NCBI GenBank assembly: GCA_003232915.1
Contig: QIKE01000074.1
Coordinates: 1-52,367, forward strand
Direction of reading: 5' to 3'
Length of the DNA stretch: 52,367 bases
Origin: Bacteroidota bacterium
GTDB lineage: Bacteria > Bacteroidota > Bacteroidia > Bacteroidales > F082
Both the position numbers and the translations under genes were made by a program. The first letter of the stretch is position 1. Each line of letters opens with the position of its first letter. Positions 8,076 to 17,600 of this stretch are shown piece by piece. Below the pieces are notes generated by a model. That model was not told the origin of the DNA. It worked only from the letters and a program-made list of their open reading frames with translations, and ran no database searches.

Positions 8076-8897
8076 TTAAAAAGAAATTCCAAAAACAAAA
8101 TAAATCTTTCCCGTCTGTAAGTTGGTAATTAATGATACCGACAGTGGTAAGGCAAATAGCTTTGTTATCGGAATAGATTTTGATGCGGTAAATCCCAAAT
8201 TTACTATGCCAAAAGCATTGCCGTAAAATCCGGCTTCGCCGTTATAGTTTGTGTATCGATTGGCTTTTCTCGGAGTAGTGGCATTTATCCCTATAAAAGA
8301 ATTCATTGTTACCGCGTTCAATTCAAATGAATATCCCACTTCAATATAGGTAGAATATTGAATGCCTGTTTTTTTGTTGAAGTCGTTGCTTTGCGGATTG
8401 TTATTGATACGCGCGGCATCGGCACCGTAAAAATTGGTCGCCAGTAAAAAAGTAAAAGGAATTCTTTTTGTCCCATTAAACGATAGACTCCCTTCAAAAA
8501 CATGACCGGTTTCATCTTTTCCATATCTGAAATAATGATAGTTGCCAAATTCAGTGGGGAAAAAATAATCAGTAAGCGTTAATGTAAATGCGTTATTAAC
8601 AAAACTCTGACTGACATGTAAATCTATCTCCTGCGAAAAGTTATTGTTAGATACGGAAAAAGCACCGTAAACACCAGCCTCAAAACTTCCTTTTTTAAAA
8701 GTAAAAGCAGGCTGAATACTAGGCGAATTATTACCCAATTGAGAACCACGCCAAATATACCGACTTACTAAATAAGCACCTAAGTCGACACTTGATGTGT
8801 GTATTTTATGGGAATCGCTTTTGCTATGTGCCAACAAACGGCTTGTAAATGCAAAAAGCAAAATACTTGTGAAAAGTAGATAATAAATCTTTTTCAT
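8076..8897 (-). CDS. Outer-membrane beta-barrel protein upstream of amt
   Basis: A 273-residue exported protein. The start at 8897 gives a standard signal peptide (MKKIYYLLFTSILLFAFTSR, cleavage near LLA-H at 23). The mature part begins with DLGAYLVSRYIWRGSQ and SPSIQPAFTF, which resembles the TIGR02001-like family of predicted outer-membrane proteins (VDLGADLVSRYVWRG-type opening). Alternating polar/hydrophobic strands and the final aromatic residue (FVFGISF) fit a beta-barrel inserted by BamA. It is the first gene of a two-gene unit with amt; that context suggests a link to nitrogen supply, perhaps a porin. The function itself is not established by sequence. Confidence 0.8.
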   Translation of the reverse strand: MKKIYYLLFTSILLFAFTSRLLAHSKSDSHKIHTSSVDLGAYLVSRYIWRGSQLGNNSPSIQPAFTFKKGSFEAGVYGAFSVSNNNFSQEIDLHVSQSFVNNAFTLTLTDYFFPTEFGNYHYFRYGKDETGHVFEGSLSFNGTKRIPFTFLLATNFYGADAARINNNPQSNDFNKKTGIQYSTYIEVGYSFELNAVTMNSFIGINATTPRKANRYTNYNGEAGFYGNAFGIVNLGFTASKSIPITKLFALPLSVSLITNLQTGKIYFVFGISF

Positions 8898-9149
8898 AAA
8901 CTCAGCTGTTAATGTATGCTGCAAAGATTACACTAATTTGCGAGATTTTCAATAGAGGAAATTCGTAAATTTATGGTAAGCATTTCTTTTATTAGTAGGT
9001 ATTTTACCTACACATTACGTAAGTAGTAATGCCGGCCTGCGGGTAAATCGTTGTCGTTATAGACAAATATTGTTGCATTTTTCACATCTGGACTACTTGG
9101 GTTGGTGAGACTTAGACATTTATCAATCCTATAGTTTTTATTTATTAAA

Positions 9150-9644
9150 ATGGTAAATCTACTATTTCAAATCAGAGAAATAACCGGCTGGAAAACTTTT
9201 GAAATCAACTATAAAAAATATGAAGTAGCCTATTTGCTTTTCACGCAATTTTACGGGGAGAGGAACTATCGCTTGGTAATTATGAGAGAAAAGGGCAACA
9301 AAAATCATATTGACGCTTTTACAGGCGATGGCTTAATTTACCGTTCAAGACTTTCAAATAAAAAAAACTTTGAAAAACAGGTTATTGAATGTTACAATAA
9401 AAAAGATGCCGCTGAAAAAACCTTTGATGTTATGAATAATGACTTTTGCTAAAAGTATTTGCCTTTCTCTTTTATGAATCAAAACAATGCGTTTATGATA
9501 ATTATAGCAATGATAAAAGATTTTTACAACTATTTTGTTAGAAAAGTATCGGAAGTATTTTCGAATATTAAACCTACAACACGCCAAAATAGATTTATTT
9601 TCAGATTCAAATCTGTAGCCGGTAAATGGAAATGTCAATACTGA
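9150..9644 (+). pseudogene. IS1380-family transposase, C-terminal fragment with internal stop
   Basis: The reading frame matches the C-terminal third of Bacteroidetes IS1380-family DDE transposases as I remember them: INYKKYEVA, YRLVIMREK, then AEKTFDVMNNDF, and after an in-frame TAA at 9450-9452, LPFSFMNQNNAFMIIIAMIK and SNIKPTTRQNRFIFRF. The stop replaces the Trp normally following NDFG. Both halves are in the same frame, so the damage is a nonsense mutation plus loss of the N-terminal two thirds and of the last residues after AGKWKCQY. It is a dead fossil, not a functional gene. Confidence 0.85.
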
Positions 9645-10525
9645 AGATGAGTGTTGAAATTATATACAAACAAGCCTTACCGCTAATCTGCTGAAACATC
9701 ATTAAATAAATTGAAAAACAAAGGACTGTTATGCCCATTTTTCTACAATTAATTAATTGCTATTTATCTGATGATTTGATTGCTATACATCACACGGGAT
9801 AAATAAGGTCATTTTCATTTTTAAAAAACCGGAACTTCATCTGTTTATAATTTTGTATCTTACTGATCTATTTAGTTTTATGTTTTGTCATAATTTTCGG
9901 CTCAGCAATCGAAAATTACGCCAAAACGGTGCTGACATTTTTTGTACCACTGGTTAAACCCGTGGAATGGCAAAGCCATTATTCCACAGATTAAAACCCG
10001 TGGAATGGCAAAGCCATTATTCCACAGGTTAAAACCCGTGGAATGGCAAAGCCATTATTCCACAGGTTAAACACCTGTGGCTATTATTATTACGCTCCTT
10101 CGTAGCTCTATTATCATTCTTCTGTGTGTCGAATTTATTTGTCATGGGAGTTTCATGTCAATAAATTTTTTAAATCGGCCTTGTATGTTTGATTAAGTGA
10201 TTAGAAAAATCCGGTTACATATGAAATTTGTCAGGGATTTCATAATATTTTATATACAGTTTTTTCTTCTCTAAAAATGTATAAATTTATCCCGTTTTAA
10301 GTATAACATATTTTATCCCAAATATTAAAATGGGTTTTTATCAAAAAAGCATACGATTTAATTAATCAAAGTAAGTTGAAAACGGCAAGCCGGTTATTAC
10401 GACCTGTTTTATGTTGATAGTTTTTTCAATTAAAGTAAAAATATAAGGTTTTACTCTTAGAATTCCAGAAATAGCGAAACTTTGTATTTACTTGTGGTTT
10501 TAAGGCCTATTTGAAAAAATATTTT
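9645..10525. other. Gene-free stretch with repeat array
   Basis: About 880 bases without a gene. It contains a hairpin at 9891-9918 (TAATTTTCG / CGAAAATTA) and the 38-bp repeat array listed separately. The rest is AT-rich and shows nothing recognisable. Confidence 0.6.
9953..10066. repeat. Three 38-bp palindromic tandem repeats
   Basis: Three near-identical units of exactly 38 bases (CCC landmarks at 9959, 9997 and 10035). Each holds an inverted repeat GTGGAAT-GGC-AAA-GCC-ATTATTCCAC, able to fold as a hairpin. The array is followed by CACAGGTTAAACACCTGTG, a further inverted repeat. Similar 'GTGGAATAATGGC' repeats occur, from memory, in intergenic regions of several environmental Bacteroidetes; the function is unknown. 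There are no conserved repeats with unique spacers, so it is not a CRISPR. Confidence 0.9.
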
Positions 10526-11749
10526 TTACTCAAACGACAAAATTGATTTTTTAATAATAATGATCGCTTCCATCAGCTCTTCTTCGGAAATAACCAAAGG
10601 AGGTGCAAAACGGATAATATGGTCGTGAGTAGGCTTTGCAAGCAAACCGTTTTCGAGCATTAGCAAACAAACATCCAAAGCTGTTTTGCCATTTTTCGGT
10701 CTGATAACCACAGCATTGAGTAAACCTTTACCGCGCACGGATTCTATCATTGGCGAATCTGTTTTTTCCATTTCCGAACGGAACAACTGTCCCAGTTTTT
10801 CGGCTCTTTCCGCCAGTTTTTCTTCTTTTACCACTTGCAATGCTGCAACAGCTACGCGTGCGGCAACCGGATTACCTCCAAAAGTGGAACCATGTTCGCC
10901 GGGTTTTATGGTAAGCATAATATCATCGTCGGCAAGGACTGCCGAAACGGGATAAACTCCTCCCGACAATGCTTTCCCCAAAATTAAGATATCGGGACGA
11001 ACGCTTTCATGGTCGCAGGCTAACAACTTACCCGTACGGGCAATGCCCGTTTGCACTTCGTCGGCGATAAACAACACGTTTTTTGCTTTACACTTATCGT
11101 AAGCCTTTTTCAGGTAACCCTTTTCGGGAACCACTACACCAGCCTCACCCTGAATAGGTTCTACAAGAAACCCAGCCACATTGCTATCTTTAAGCGCTTC
11201 TGACAAGGCATCTATGTCGTTATAAGGTATAGTAATAAATCCGGGCGTATAAGGTCCGAAATCATTTTTGGCATCGGGGTCGGTCGACATTGAAATAATG
11301 GTTATAGTTCGACCATGAAAATTGTTGGCGCAAACAATAATTTTGGCTTCATTTTCCGGGATGCCTTTTACTTTATAAGCCCATTTACGGCAAAGTTTCA
11401 AGGCGGTTTCGTCGCCTTCGGCTCCCGAATTCATTGGCAACACTTTGTCGTAGCCGAAATATTCGGTAATATATTTTTCGTAAACACCGAGAACATCGTT
11501 GTAAAAAGCACGTGAGGTAAGAGTTAAAATTTGTGCCTGCTCAACGAGTGCATTAACAATTTTTGGATGACAATGTCCTTGATTAACTGCTGAATAAGCC
11601 GATAAAAAGTCAAAATATTCTTTTCCTTCGACATCCCATACTTTTGCTCCTTTTCCTTTGGACAAAACAACCGGCAAAGGATGATAATTGTGAGCTCCGT
11701 ATTGGTTTTCAAGCCCCATTGCCATTTTAGATGTGATTTTTTCTACCAT
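10526..11749 (-). CDS. rocD: Ornithine aminotransferase
   Basis: A 407-residue class III PLP aminotransferase that converts ornithine and 2-oxoglutarate to glutamate semialdehyde and glutamate. The PLP lysine is K259 in [11 protein letters not shown]230 in FIADEVQTG binds the pyridine nitrogen, and the family-typical N-terminal NYHPLPVVL and STFGGNP are present. The opening [15 protein letters not shown] and the [10 protein letters not shown] segment distinguish OAT from acetylornithine or 4-aminobutyrate enzymes. It is a single-gene unit with 130 bases to the next minus-strand gene. It connects arginine/ornithine breakdown to proline and glutamate. Confidence 0.95.
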   Translation of the reverse strand: MVEKITSKMAMGLENQYGAHNYHPLPVVLSKGKGAKVWDVEGKEYFDFLSAYSAVNQGHCHPKIVNALVEQAQILTLTSRAFYNDVLGVYEKYITEYFGYDKVLPMNSGAEGDETALKLCRKWAYKVKGIPENEAKIIVCANNFHGRTITIISMSTDPDAKNDFGPYTPGFITIPYNDIDALSEALKDSNVAGFLVEPIQGEAGVVVPEKGYLKKAYDKCKAKNVLFIADEVQTGIARTGKLLACDHESVRPDILILGKALSGGVYPVSAVLADDDIMLTIKPGEHGSTFGGNPVAARVAVAALQVVKEEKLAERAEKLGQLFRSEMEKTDSPMIESVRGKGLLNAVVIRPKNGKTALDVCLLMLENGLLAKPTHDHIIRFAPPLVISEEELMEAIIIIKKSILSFE

Positions 11750-11880
11750 AATATATTCTCTTTATATTTTTTAAATAACAACAATTGAAACCGCCTTGTA
11801 CTGGCAATTGCAAAAATAAGGTTTTAAAGATGTTGAAAGTATCGACGCAATAAAAAATCAGTAAATCACGTAGCAAGGTT

Positions 11881-12954
11881 TCACAACAGATGTCGAAAAG
11901 GGATTAACAACCACTCGAAAAATTTATCGGGAAAAGAACGGTTTTTCCAACTATCGTAAACAAAAGGAGTTGTGTTTTTCAGTGTTTGCTCGACATGTTC
12001 TTCCATTTGTTCGGCAATGTCAGCATCATTGCCCGTTAGTATAATCTCGAACATATAACGGAAACTTCTATAATCGAAATTACTCGAACCGATAGCAAAA
12101 CGGCTACCATCAACAAACAAAATCTTAGCATGCAGGTTGTTGGGTTCGTAAAACAATATTTTTATCCCCTGCATCGACAAAGGACCGAGATATTTGTTAC
12201 GAAGAATGTCAACCAATGTAACATCCGATTTTTTAGGAATAATAATTTTCACTTCCACTCCACGCCTCGCTGCGTCAGAAAGCGCTTTACGCAACAAATA
12301 GCCCGGTAAAAAATAAGGTGTTTCTATCACCACATCCTGCTTCGAGTCTTTTATCATTTCAATAAATATCCGGTTAATACGCTTAAAAGCAATGTTGGGC
12401 ACATCACGAATAATCTCGAAATTGTGGTATTTAATTCGTCGCGTATAATAATTCCGGCTGAAAATATATTGATTGTAAATTTTATAATCCTGCAAAAAAA
12501 GCTTCTTAAAAGTGATTGTAATTTCAGAAACCATCCGCAATACCGATTCACGCCAGTTGATGTTGTATCCGGTGAGATTTGTTGACCCTATATACGTTAT
12601 TTTATCATCAATGAGCAACAATTTGCGGTGGTTGCGTTTATGTCCTTTTGTGAAAAAATCGAATTTAAATTTTATTTTTTCAAAAAAACGTACCTCACCT
12701 CCTTTTTCAATCAGTGGGTCAAAAAAACCGTTCTTCGTTGAACCAGCACCCCAGTAATCAATTAGAATTTTAACGCTGACCCCCCTTTTAGCAGCCTCCT
12801 GCAAAGCCATAAGAAAACGCCGCCCCATCTCATCGTTTCCAATCCTGAATGTTTCAATTAAAATGTAGTTTCTTGCTACTTTAATATCCTCAATCATTGC
12901 ATTGTAATATTGCAATGGCTCCGAAAACAGGTGGTATGGCTCGCGTATCGTCAT
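11881..12954 (-). CDS. Phospholipase D-family protein, cardiolipin synthase-like
   Basis: A 357-residue protein with two HKD motifs, the mark of the phospholipase D superfamily: HRKLLLID with H109, K111 and D116, followed by GSTN, and HAKILFVD with H275, K277 and D282, followed by GSSN. The order, spacing and length fit bacterial cardiolipin synthases, which join two phosphatidylglycerols. Unlike ClsA it has no N-terminal membrane segments, so it resembles ClsB/YbhO-type enzymes. It stands alone with no phospholipid genes nearby. Cardiolipin synthesis is the most likely role, but other phosphatidyl transfer reactions are possible. Confidence 0.88.
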   Translation of the reverse strand: MTIREPYHLFSEPLQYYNAMIEDIKVARNYILIETFRIGNDEMGRRFLMALQEAAKRGVSVKILIDYWGAGSTKNGFFDPLIEKGGEVRFFEKIKFKFDFFTKGHKRNHRKLLLIDDKITYIGSTNLTGYNINWRESVLRMVSEITITFKKLFLQDYKIYNQYIFSRNYYTRRIKYHNFEIIRDVPNIAFKRINRIFIEMIKDSKQDVVIETPYFLPGYLLRKALSDAARRGVEVKIIIPKKSDVTLVDILRNKYLGPLSMQGIKILFYEPNNLHAKILFVDGSRFAIGSSNFDYRSFRYMFEIILTGNDADIAEQMEEHVEQTLKNTTPFVYDSWKNRSFPDKFFEWLLIPFRHLL

Positions 12955-13178
12955 AAAATCTTATTCACGTTTAAACAACAAAAGAATGCATTTTTAAAAA
13001 GAGGCGAAAAATAAGTAAAATTATGCTAACTACAATTTAAGGAATAAAAGAATATACCGGCTTTTTTGTCACATTTTGTTTTTGGTTTTTATAACAAGTT
13101 TTTGCCGAACAACAAATAGAGTTGAAGAGTAAATTTTTTAGCTACTGCGGTTTCTGTCCATAAAGCCCATGATAGCTG

Positions 13179-13305
13179 CATCGGGTTGTCCGTTACAGTC
13201 ACGTCCAACTTTGCCGTGTTACGCAAAGCCGCAAAGGAACTTCCTCCGGTCGCTATTTCCGGCTTGTTACTCAATAGCGGACCATGAGCTACCCTTCCAC
13301 CCCTG
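13179..13305 (-). repeat. Diverged copy of a structured intergenic repeat
   Basis: Read on the minus strand, this region has the landmarks GGGTGGAAG, then core GCGACCGGAGGAAGTTCCTTTGC (13231-13253 on the map), then CGGACAACCCG (13181-13191). The same three landmarks at nearly equal spacing occur at 23694-23834 on the plus strand; the 23-base core differs at two positions. An 83-residue open frame across it is a shadow of the repeat, not a gene. Confidence 0.7.
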
Positions 13306-13618
13306 ACGCTCCAACCCACATACCTCACTATTTTCAACATTAAAATTCAAACAAGTTCAAGTATCTTCTTTAACAATTCATTAACCGGGAAAATAAAATA
13401 ATTCGCATAAATACAATTCTATATTTTTCTCTACGGCAACCCTATTTCAGGCGCTCGCTCTTAAAACTTAAATGCACTTCCATTCTTCAACCCTTCCACG
13501 GTAAAATAGTTCCTTACCATATAGAAATATTTTAGTATTTTAAATTTCATAGGGAAGGCACTGCACTACACATAGAAGGTCGTTTTTTTATCTTTTTCCT
13601 TTTTCTCCTTGCTTCCAC
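13306..13618. other. Gene-free stretch
   Basis: About 310 AT-rich bases between the repeat element and tsaD. No gene, hairpin or RNA was recognised. Confidence 0.5.
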
Positions 13619-14635
13619 TTACAGTATACTTTTAGCATAAGGTGCAATATCTTGCGAAGCAAAATCGTGCTCAATATACTTAAAATAGCCGGCAATAGCA
13701 ATCATCGCAGCATTATCGGTTGCAAACTGAAGTTGAGGAAGAAAAACATTCCAGTCATTTTCGTTTGCCAACTTATTCACGCGGTTTCGCAAACCCGAAT
13801 TGGCTGATACACCTCCGGCGATGGCAATATCTTTTATTCCGGTTTGTTTCATTGCTTTTTTCAACTTCGACAACAGCACGTTAATAATTGTAAATTGAAT
13901 AGAAGCTGACAGATCGGCAAGATTTTCTTCAATAAAACGCTCGTTTTCTTTAAGCCGGTCGCGCAAAAAGTAAAGAAAAGAGGTTTTCAATCCGCTAAAA
14001 CTATAATCAAGACCGGGCACACGAGGTTCGGGAAACGAAAAAGCTTTTGGGTTTCCTGTTTTTGCCAGTTTGTCAATATGTGGTCCACCGGGGTAAGGTA
14101 GCCCCATAGTTTTTGCTGCTTTGTCGAAAGCTTCTCCGGCGGCATCGTCGAGAGTTTTGCCGAGAACTTCCATTTTGGATGGGCTGTCAACATATAAAAT
14201 TTGCGTATGACCTCCCGAAACAGTCAGGCACAAAAACGGAAATCGGGGATGACGGATTTGCACCTCCGTTTCCACAAAATGTGCTAAAATATGAGCTTTT
14301 AAATGGTCAACTTCAATAATAGGTTTACCGAGAGCAAGCGCAAACGACTTGGCAAAAGAGGCGCCCACGAGCAACGACCCCAAAAGTCCGGGACCCCGTG
14401 TAAAAGCAACAGCATCCAACTGATTTTTTTCTATCTTTGCTTTGCGAAGCGCCACCTCCACAACAGGTATAATGTTTTGTTGGTGCGCCCGTGAAGCAAG
14501 TTCAGGGACAACGCCTCCAAATGCCTGATGAACAGACTGATTAGCGATTATATTCGACAAAATTCGCTTGTCGCTTATGATAGCTGCGGAAGTGTCGTCG
14601 CAGGACGATTCGATGCCTAAAATTATTATACTCAT
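13619..14635 (-). CDS. tsaD: tRNA N6-threonylcarbamoyladenosine transferase TsaD
   Basis: Catalytic subunit of the complex that makes the universal t6A37 modification on ANN-decoding tRNAs. The 338-residue protein starts at 14635 with MSIIILGIESSCDDTSAA; the longer frame adds a hydrophobic stretch absent from the family. The metal ligands H111 and H115 (VDHLKAH) stand at the same residue numbers as in E. coli TsaD. Also present are VVPELASRAH, TRGPGLLGSLLVG, LTVSGGHTQIL, GAFDK-type GEAFDKAAK and AGGVSANSGLR. It is divergent from the TamB-like gene, with overlapping or touching starts. Confidence 0.97.
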   Translation of the reverse strand: MSIIILGIESSCDDTSAAIISDKRILSNIIANQSVHQAFGGVVPELASRAHQQNIIPVVEVALRKAKIEKNQLDAVAFTRGPGLLGSLLVGASFAKSFALALGKPIIEVDHLKAHILAHFVETEVQIRHPRFPFLCLTVSGGHTQILYVDSPSKMEVLGKTLDDAAGEAFDKAAKTMGLPYPGGPHIDKLAKTGNPKAFSFPEPRVPGLDYSFSGLKTSFLYFLRDRLKENERFIEENLADLSASIQFTIINVLLSKLKKAMKQTGIKDIAIAGGVSANSGLRNRVNKLANENDWNVFLPQLQFATDNAAMIAIAGYFKYIEHDFASQDIAPYAKSIL

Positions 14636-17600
14636 TTTGAAAACAAAAAAGAAATACAAAAATATTAAAAAAAGTGTTAGGAACATCCTACTTTACTTTA
14701 TTATGGCAATCTTAATGATCCCGCTATCGCTTTCGCTATTGTTTCACGACCCAATGGTACAAACACTCACTGCCCGTATGTTTACTCAATGGGTTTCGCA
14801 AAAAACCAATTATTCGCTAAATATCGGAAAAATAAACGTTAACGTTTTAAAAGGTATTGAGTTAAATGATGTCAAACTTTTTGGCCCCTCAGGCGATACT
14901 ATTTTGCTTATCGGCAATTTGGATATAACACCTATTTATCTCTCTTTTTTTCATTCGTCCATTGTTTTGCTTTCGGTAAATATCAACAAAGCCGATTTTC
15001 GTCTTGGTTATTACAAAGGTGACAAAGAATTGGAATTTACCAATTTTATCCATAGTTTTCCTTCGTTCGATACCGTTTCAAATACCAACGCAACCCCGTT
15101 TTTATTAAAAATTAAAAAACTTACAATTGCCAACGCACGGTTTAAATATTTCGACAAAAACGACACTGCCATCAGCAGAAAACAGATGAATTTTTCTGAT
15201 ATTGATGTGAAAAGTGTATTTATTTCCGCCCGTAATTTTCAGATAATTAACGATTCTCTCAGCTTTCATTTAAATAGCTTATCGGGTATCGACCGTTGTG
15301 GATTTCATCTTGTTAAATTAAAAAGCGACATCACCATAAGTCACAGGGTTTTATATTTTCTCAACACCATTATCGAAACTCCACATTCATTTCTCTCAAC
15401 AGATTATAAAATGGATTATAAATCGTGGAATAGTTTTGTCAATTTTAACGACTCTGTTTATCTTACGGCCATTATCAGGCCTTCTACACTCAACTTGTCA
15501 GATATTGGTTATTTTTCAAAATTGTTTTTGCCGATGAAAAACATTCTTAAACTATCGGGCGAAGTTGAAGGCCATATATCAAATCTTTTTGCAAACCATT
15601 TGAACATCAGCTCCGGAAACCATACCCGTTTTAAAGGAAACATAAGAATCAAAGGATTACCTGATTTTTACACAAGTAATATTGATGCCATCATACAAAA
15701 TTTTCAAAGTTCATTGGCTGATTTGCATCATTTTAAATTACTCGAAATCAATATTAACAAGATAAAATATCTTCCACCTTACGAAACTTTTAAAGTCAAT
15801 GGCACTTTCCGCGGAGGTTTCGATAACTTTATCACATATTTTAATGTTTCGCTGCCAAAAGCTTCGTTGCATTTTAACGTCGTTATGAAACCCGAAAAAT
15901 CAGGTTTCGCAATAAAATCGAACATTACAGCCGACAGTATCAATTTGGGTCATTATCTAGGAATCGCAAGTGTAATCGGGAAAACAGCATTTAAAACAAC
16001 CGTTAGAATAAAACAAACAGCTACACACCGGACTGCCGACGTTAAGGCCGACATCAATTTTCTTGATTTGAATCATTACCGTTTGCATGCCTTGAAACTA
16101 CAAGCGAATTATCGCAACGATAGCTTGCTAAACCACATTGTTGTTAACGACAAACACCTCGTAATGAATGGGGAAGGAAGTATTGTTTTCGATTCGTTGC
16201 CCAGTTTCAATTATACATTAAAAGTACTTCGGGCCGACTTTAAGCCTTTAAATCTTTCCGGTTCGATAGATTTTAGCTTACAATCGAACATTGTCTTTTC
16301 GTTTCAAGGATTCGATATGGATAGGATGCCTGTTCAGCTACAAATGACCGGTAATGTTCTTCGTTTCGGAAATGATGAATATCCCGTAAAAAAAATTGTA
16401 TTATCGAAATACGTTGACAACACCGGCAAAAACATTTTACATTTTAATTCCGACATTGCGACACTTAATCTTGAAGGAAATTTCCATTTGAGTGAGCTTC
16501 GAGAACAAACGACCAATTTACTTAACTACTATTTCAGTCCGGCTTCGATAAAAACCCTTCATAAAAATGACAATATTTCTTTATTTTTCGTTGTGAAAGA
16601 ACCAGCTATATTTGAACGTGAATTTTTTTCGGGACTTAAGATAGCTTCGGGCAGTAGTATAGAAGCTTCCGCCAATTTTGGCAAACACCAAATAAATGTT
16701 TCGGTTAACAGCAAAATGCTTAGCTATGCAGACATCGACTTTAGAAAAAATGTATTAAACATTAAACCAAGAAAATACGGATTAACAGCCATGTTATCAA
16801 CAAAATACATAGTTTTAAAAGATAGCACCAAAGACGATAAAACTGTTCTCGGTCTCGACAGTTTTAATATTTTGGCAAATATTTTACGCGACAGTTTGCA
16901 CTACACAATTTTTTGGAACAACAACGACACTTTGCAGAAAAACTTCGGTAACATAGCGGGTTTTTATTTAACGCATTCAAACGAAAATATTTTTCGTGTT
17001 TTCAAATCGGCAGTTTACGTAAATGACACTTTATGGTCATTGTCGCCGCACAATAAAATCGTAAAGGATTCACTCGGTATTGCATTTTCAAACTTCGAGA
17101 TAAAAAGAGGCAGGTCGCGCTTTTCTATCAACGGCAGGGTACCACGTAACGAACACGACACTTTAAACATTGATTTTAAAAAATGGGATTTATCCAATTT
17201 CGATTTTCTAAGCCAAATGATCCCTATTGACTTAGAAGGAATAGTTGATGGCGGGATAAGCATTTCGCAAATCAACAAAAAATTGTGGATGGTTTCCGAC
17301 CTTAGCATTAAAAATTTGTATTTCAACAAGCAACTTCTTGGCGATGCACGTATTCTTAATACATGGGATAACATCAGTCATTCGGTGTTTGTAAAATCGC
17401 AAATTGTTAGAAAAGGAAACTCAGGTATTGGCTTGGTCTTTTCGCTTGATGGCTTTTTGTATCCTTTTGCCAAAAATAATAATTTCGACCTAAAAGTGAG
17501 TTTTAATCGGTTTAAAATCAAAGCTATCGAACCTTTTTTAAAAGATTACATTTCTAATCTTGAAGGAGTTGCCGGAGGAAAAGTAAGCATATCGGGTAGC

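Noticed and set aside
9953-10066. Possible CRISPR array
   Set aside because: Units are directly adjacent with no unique spacers and no cas genes; they are palindromic tandem repeats.
13089-13340. 83-residue minus-strand frame
   Set aside because: It runs through a dispersed non-coding repeat; the same kind of frame appears at the other copy on both strands.
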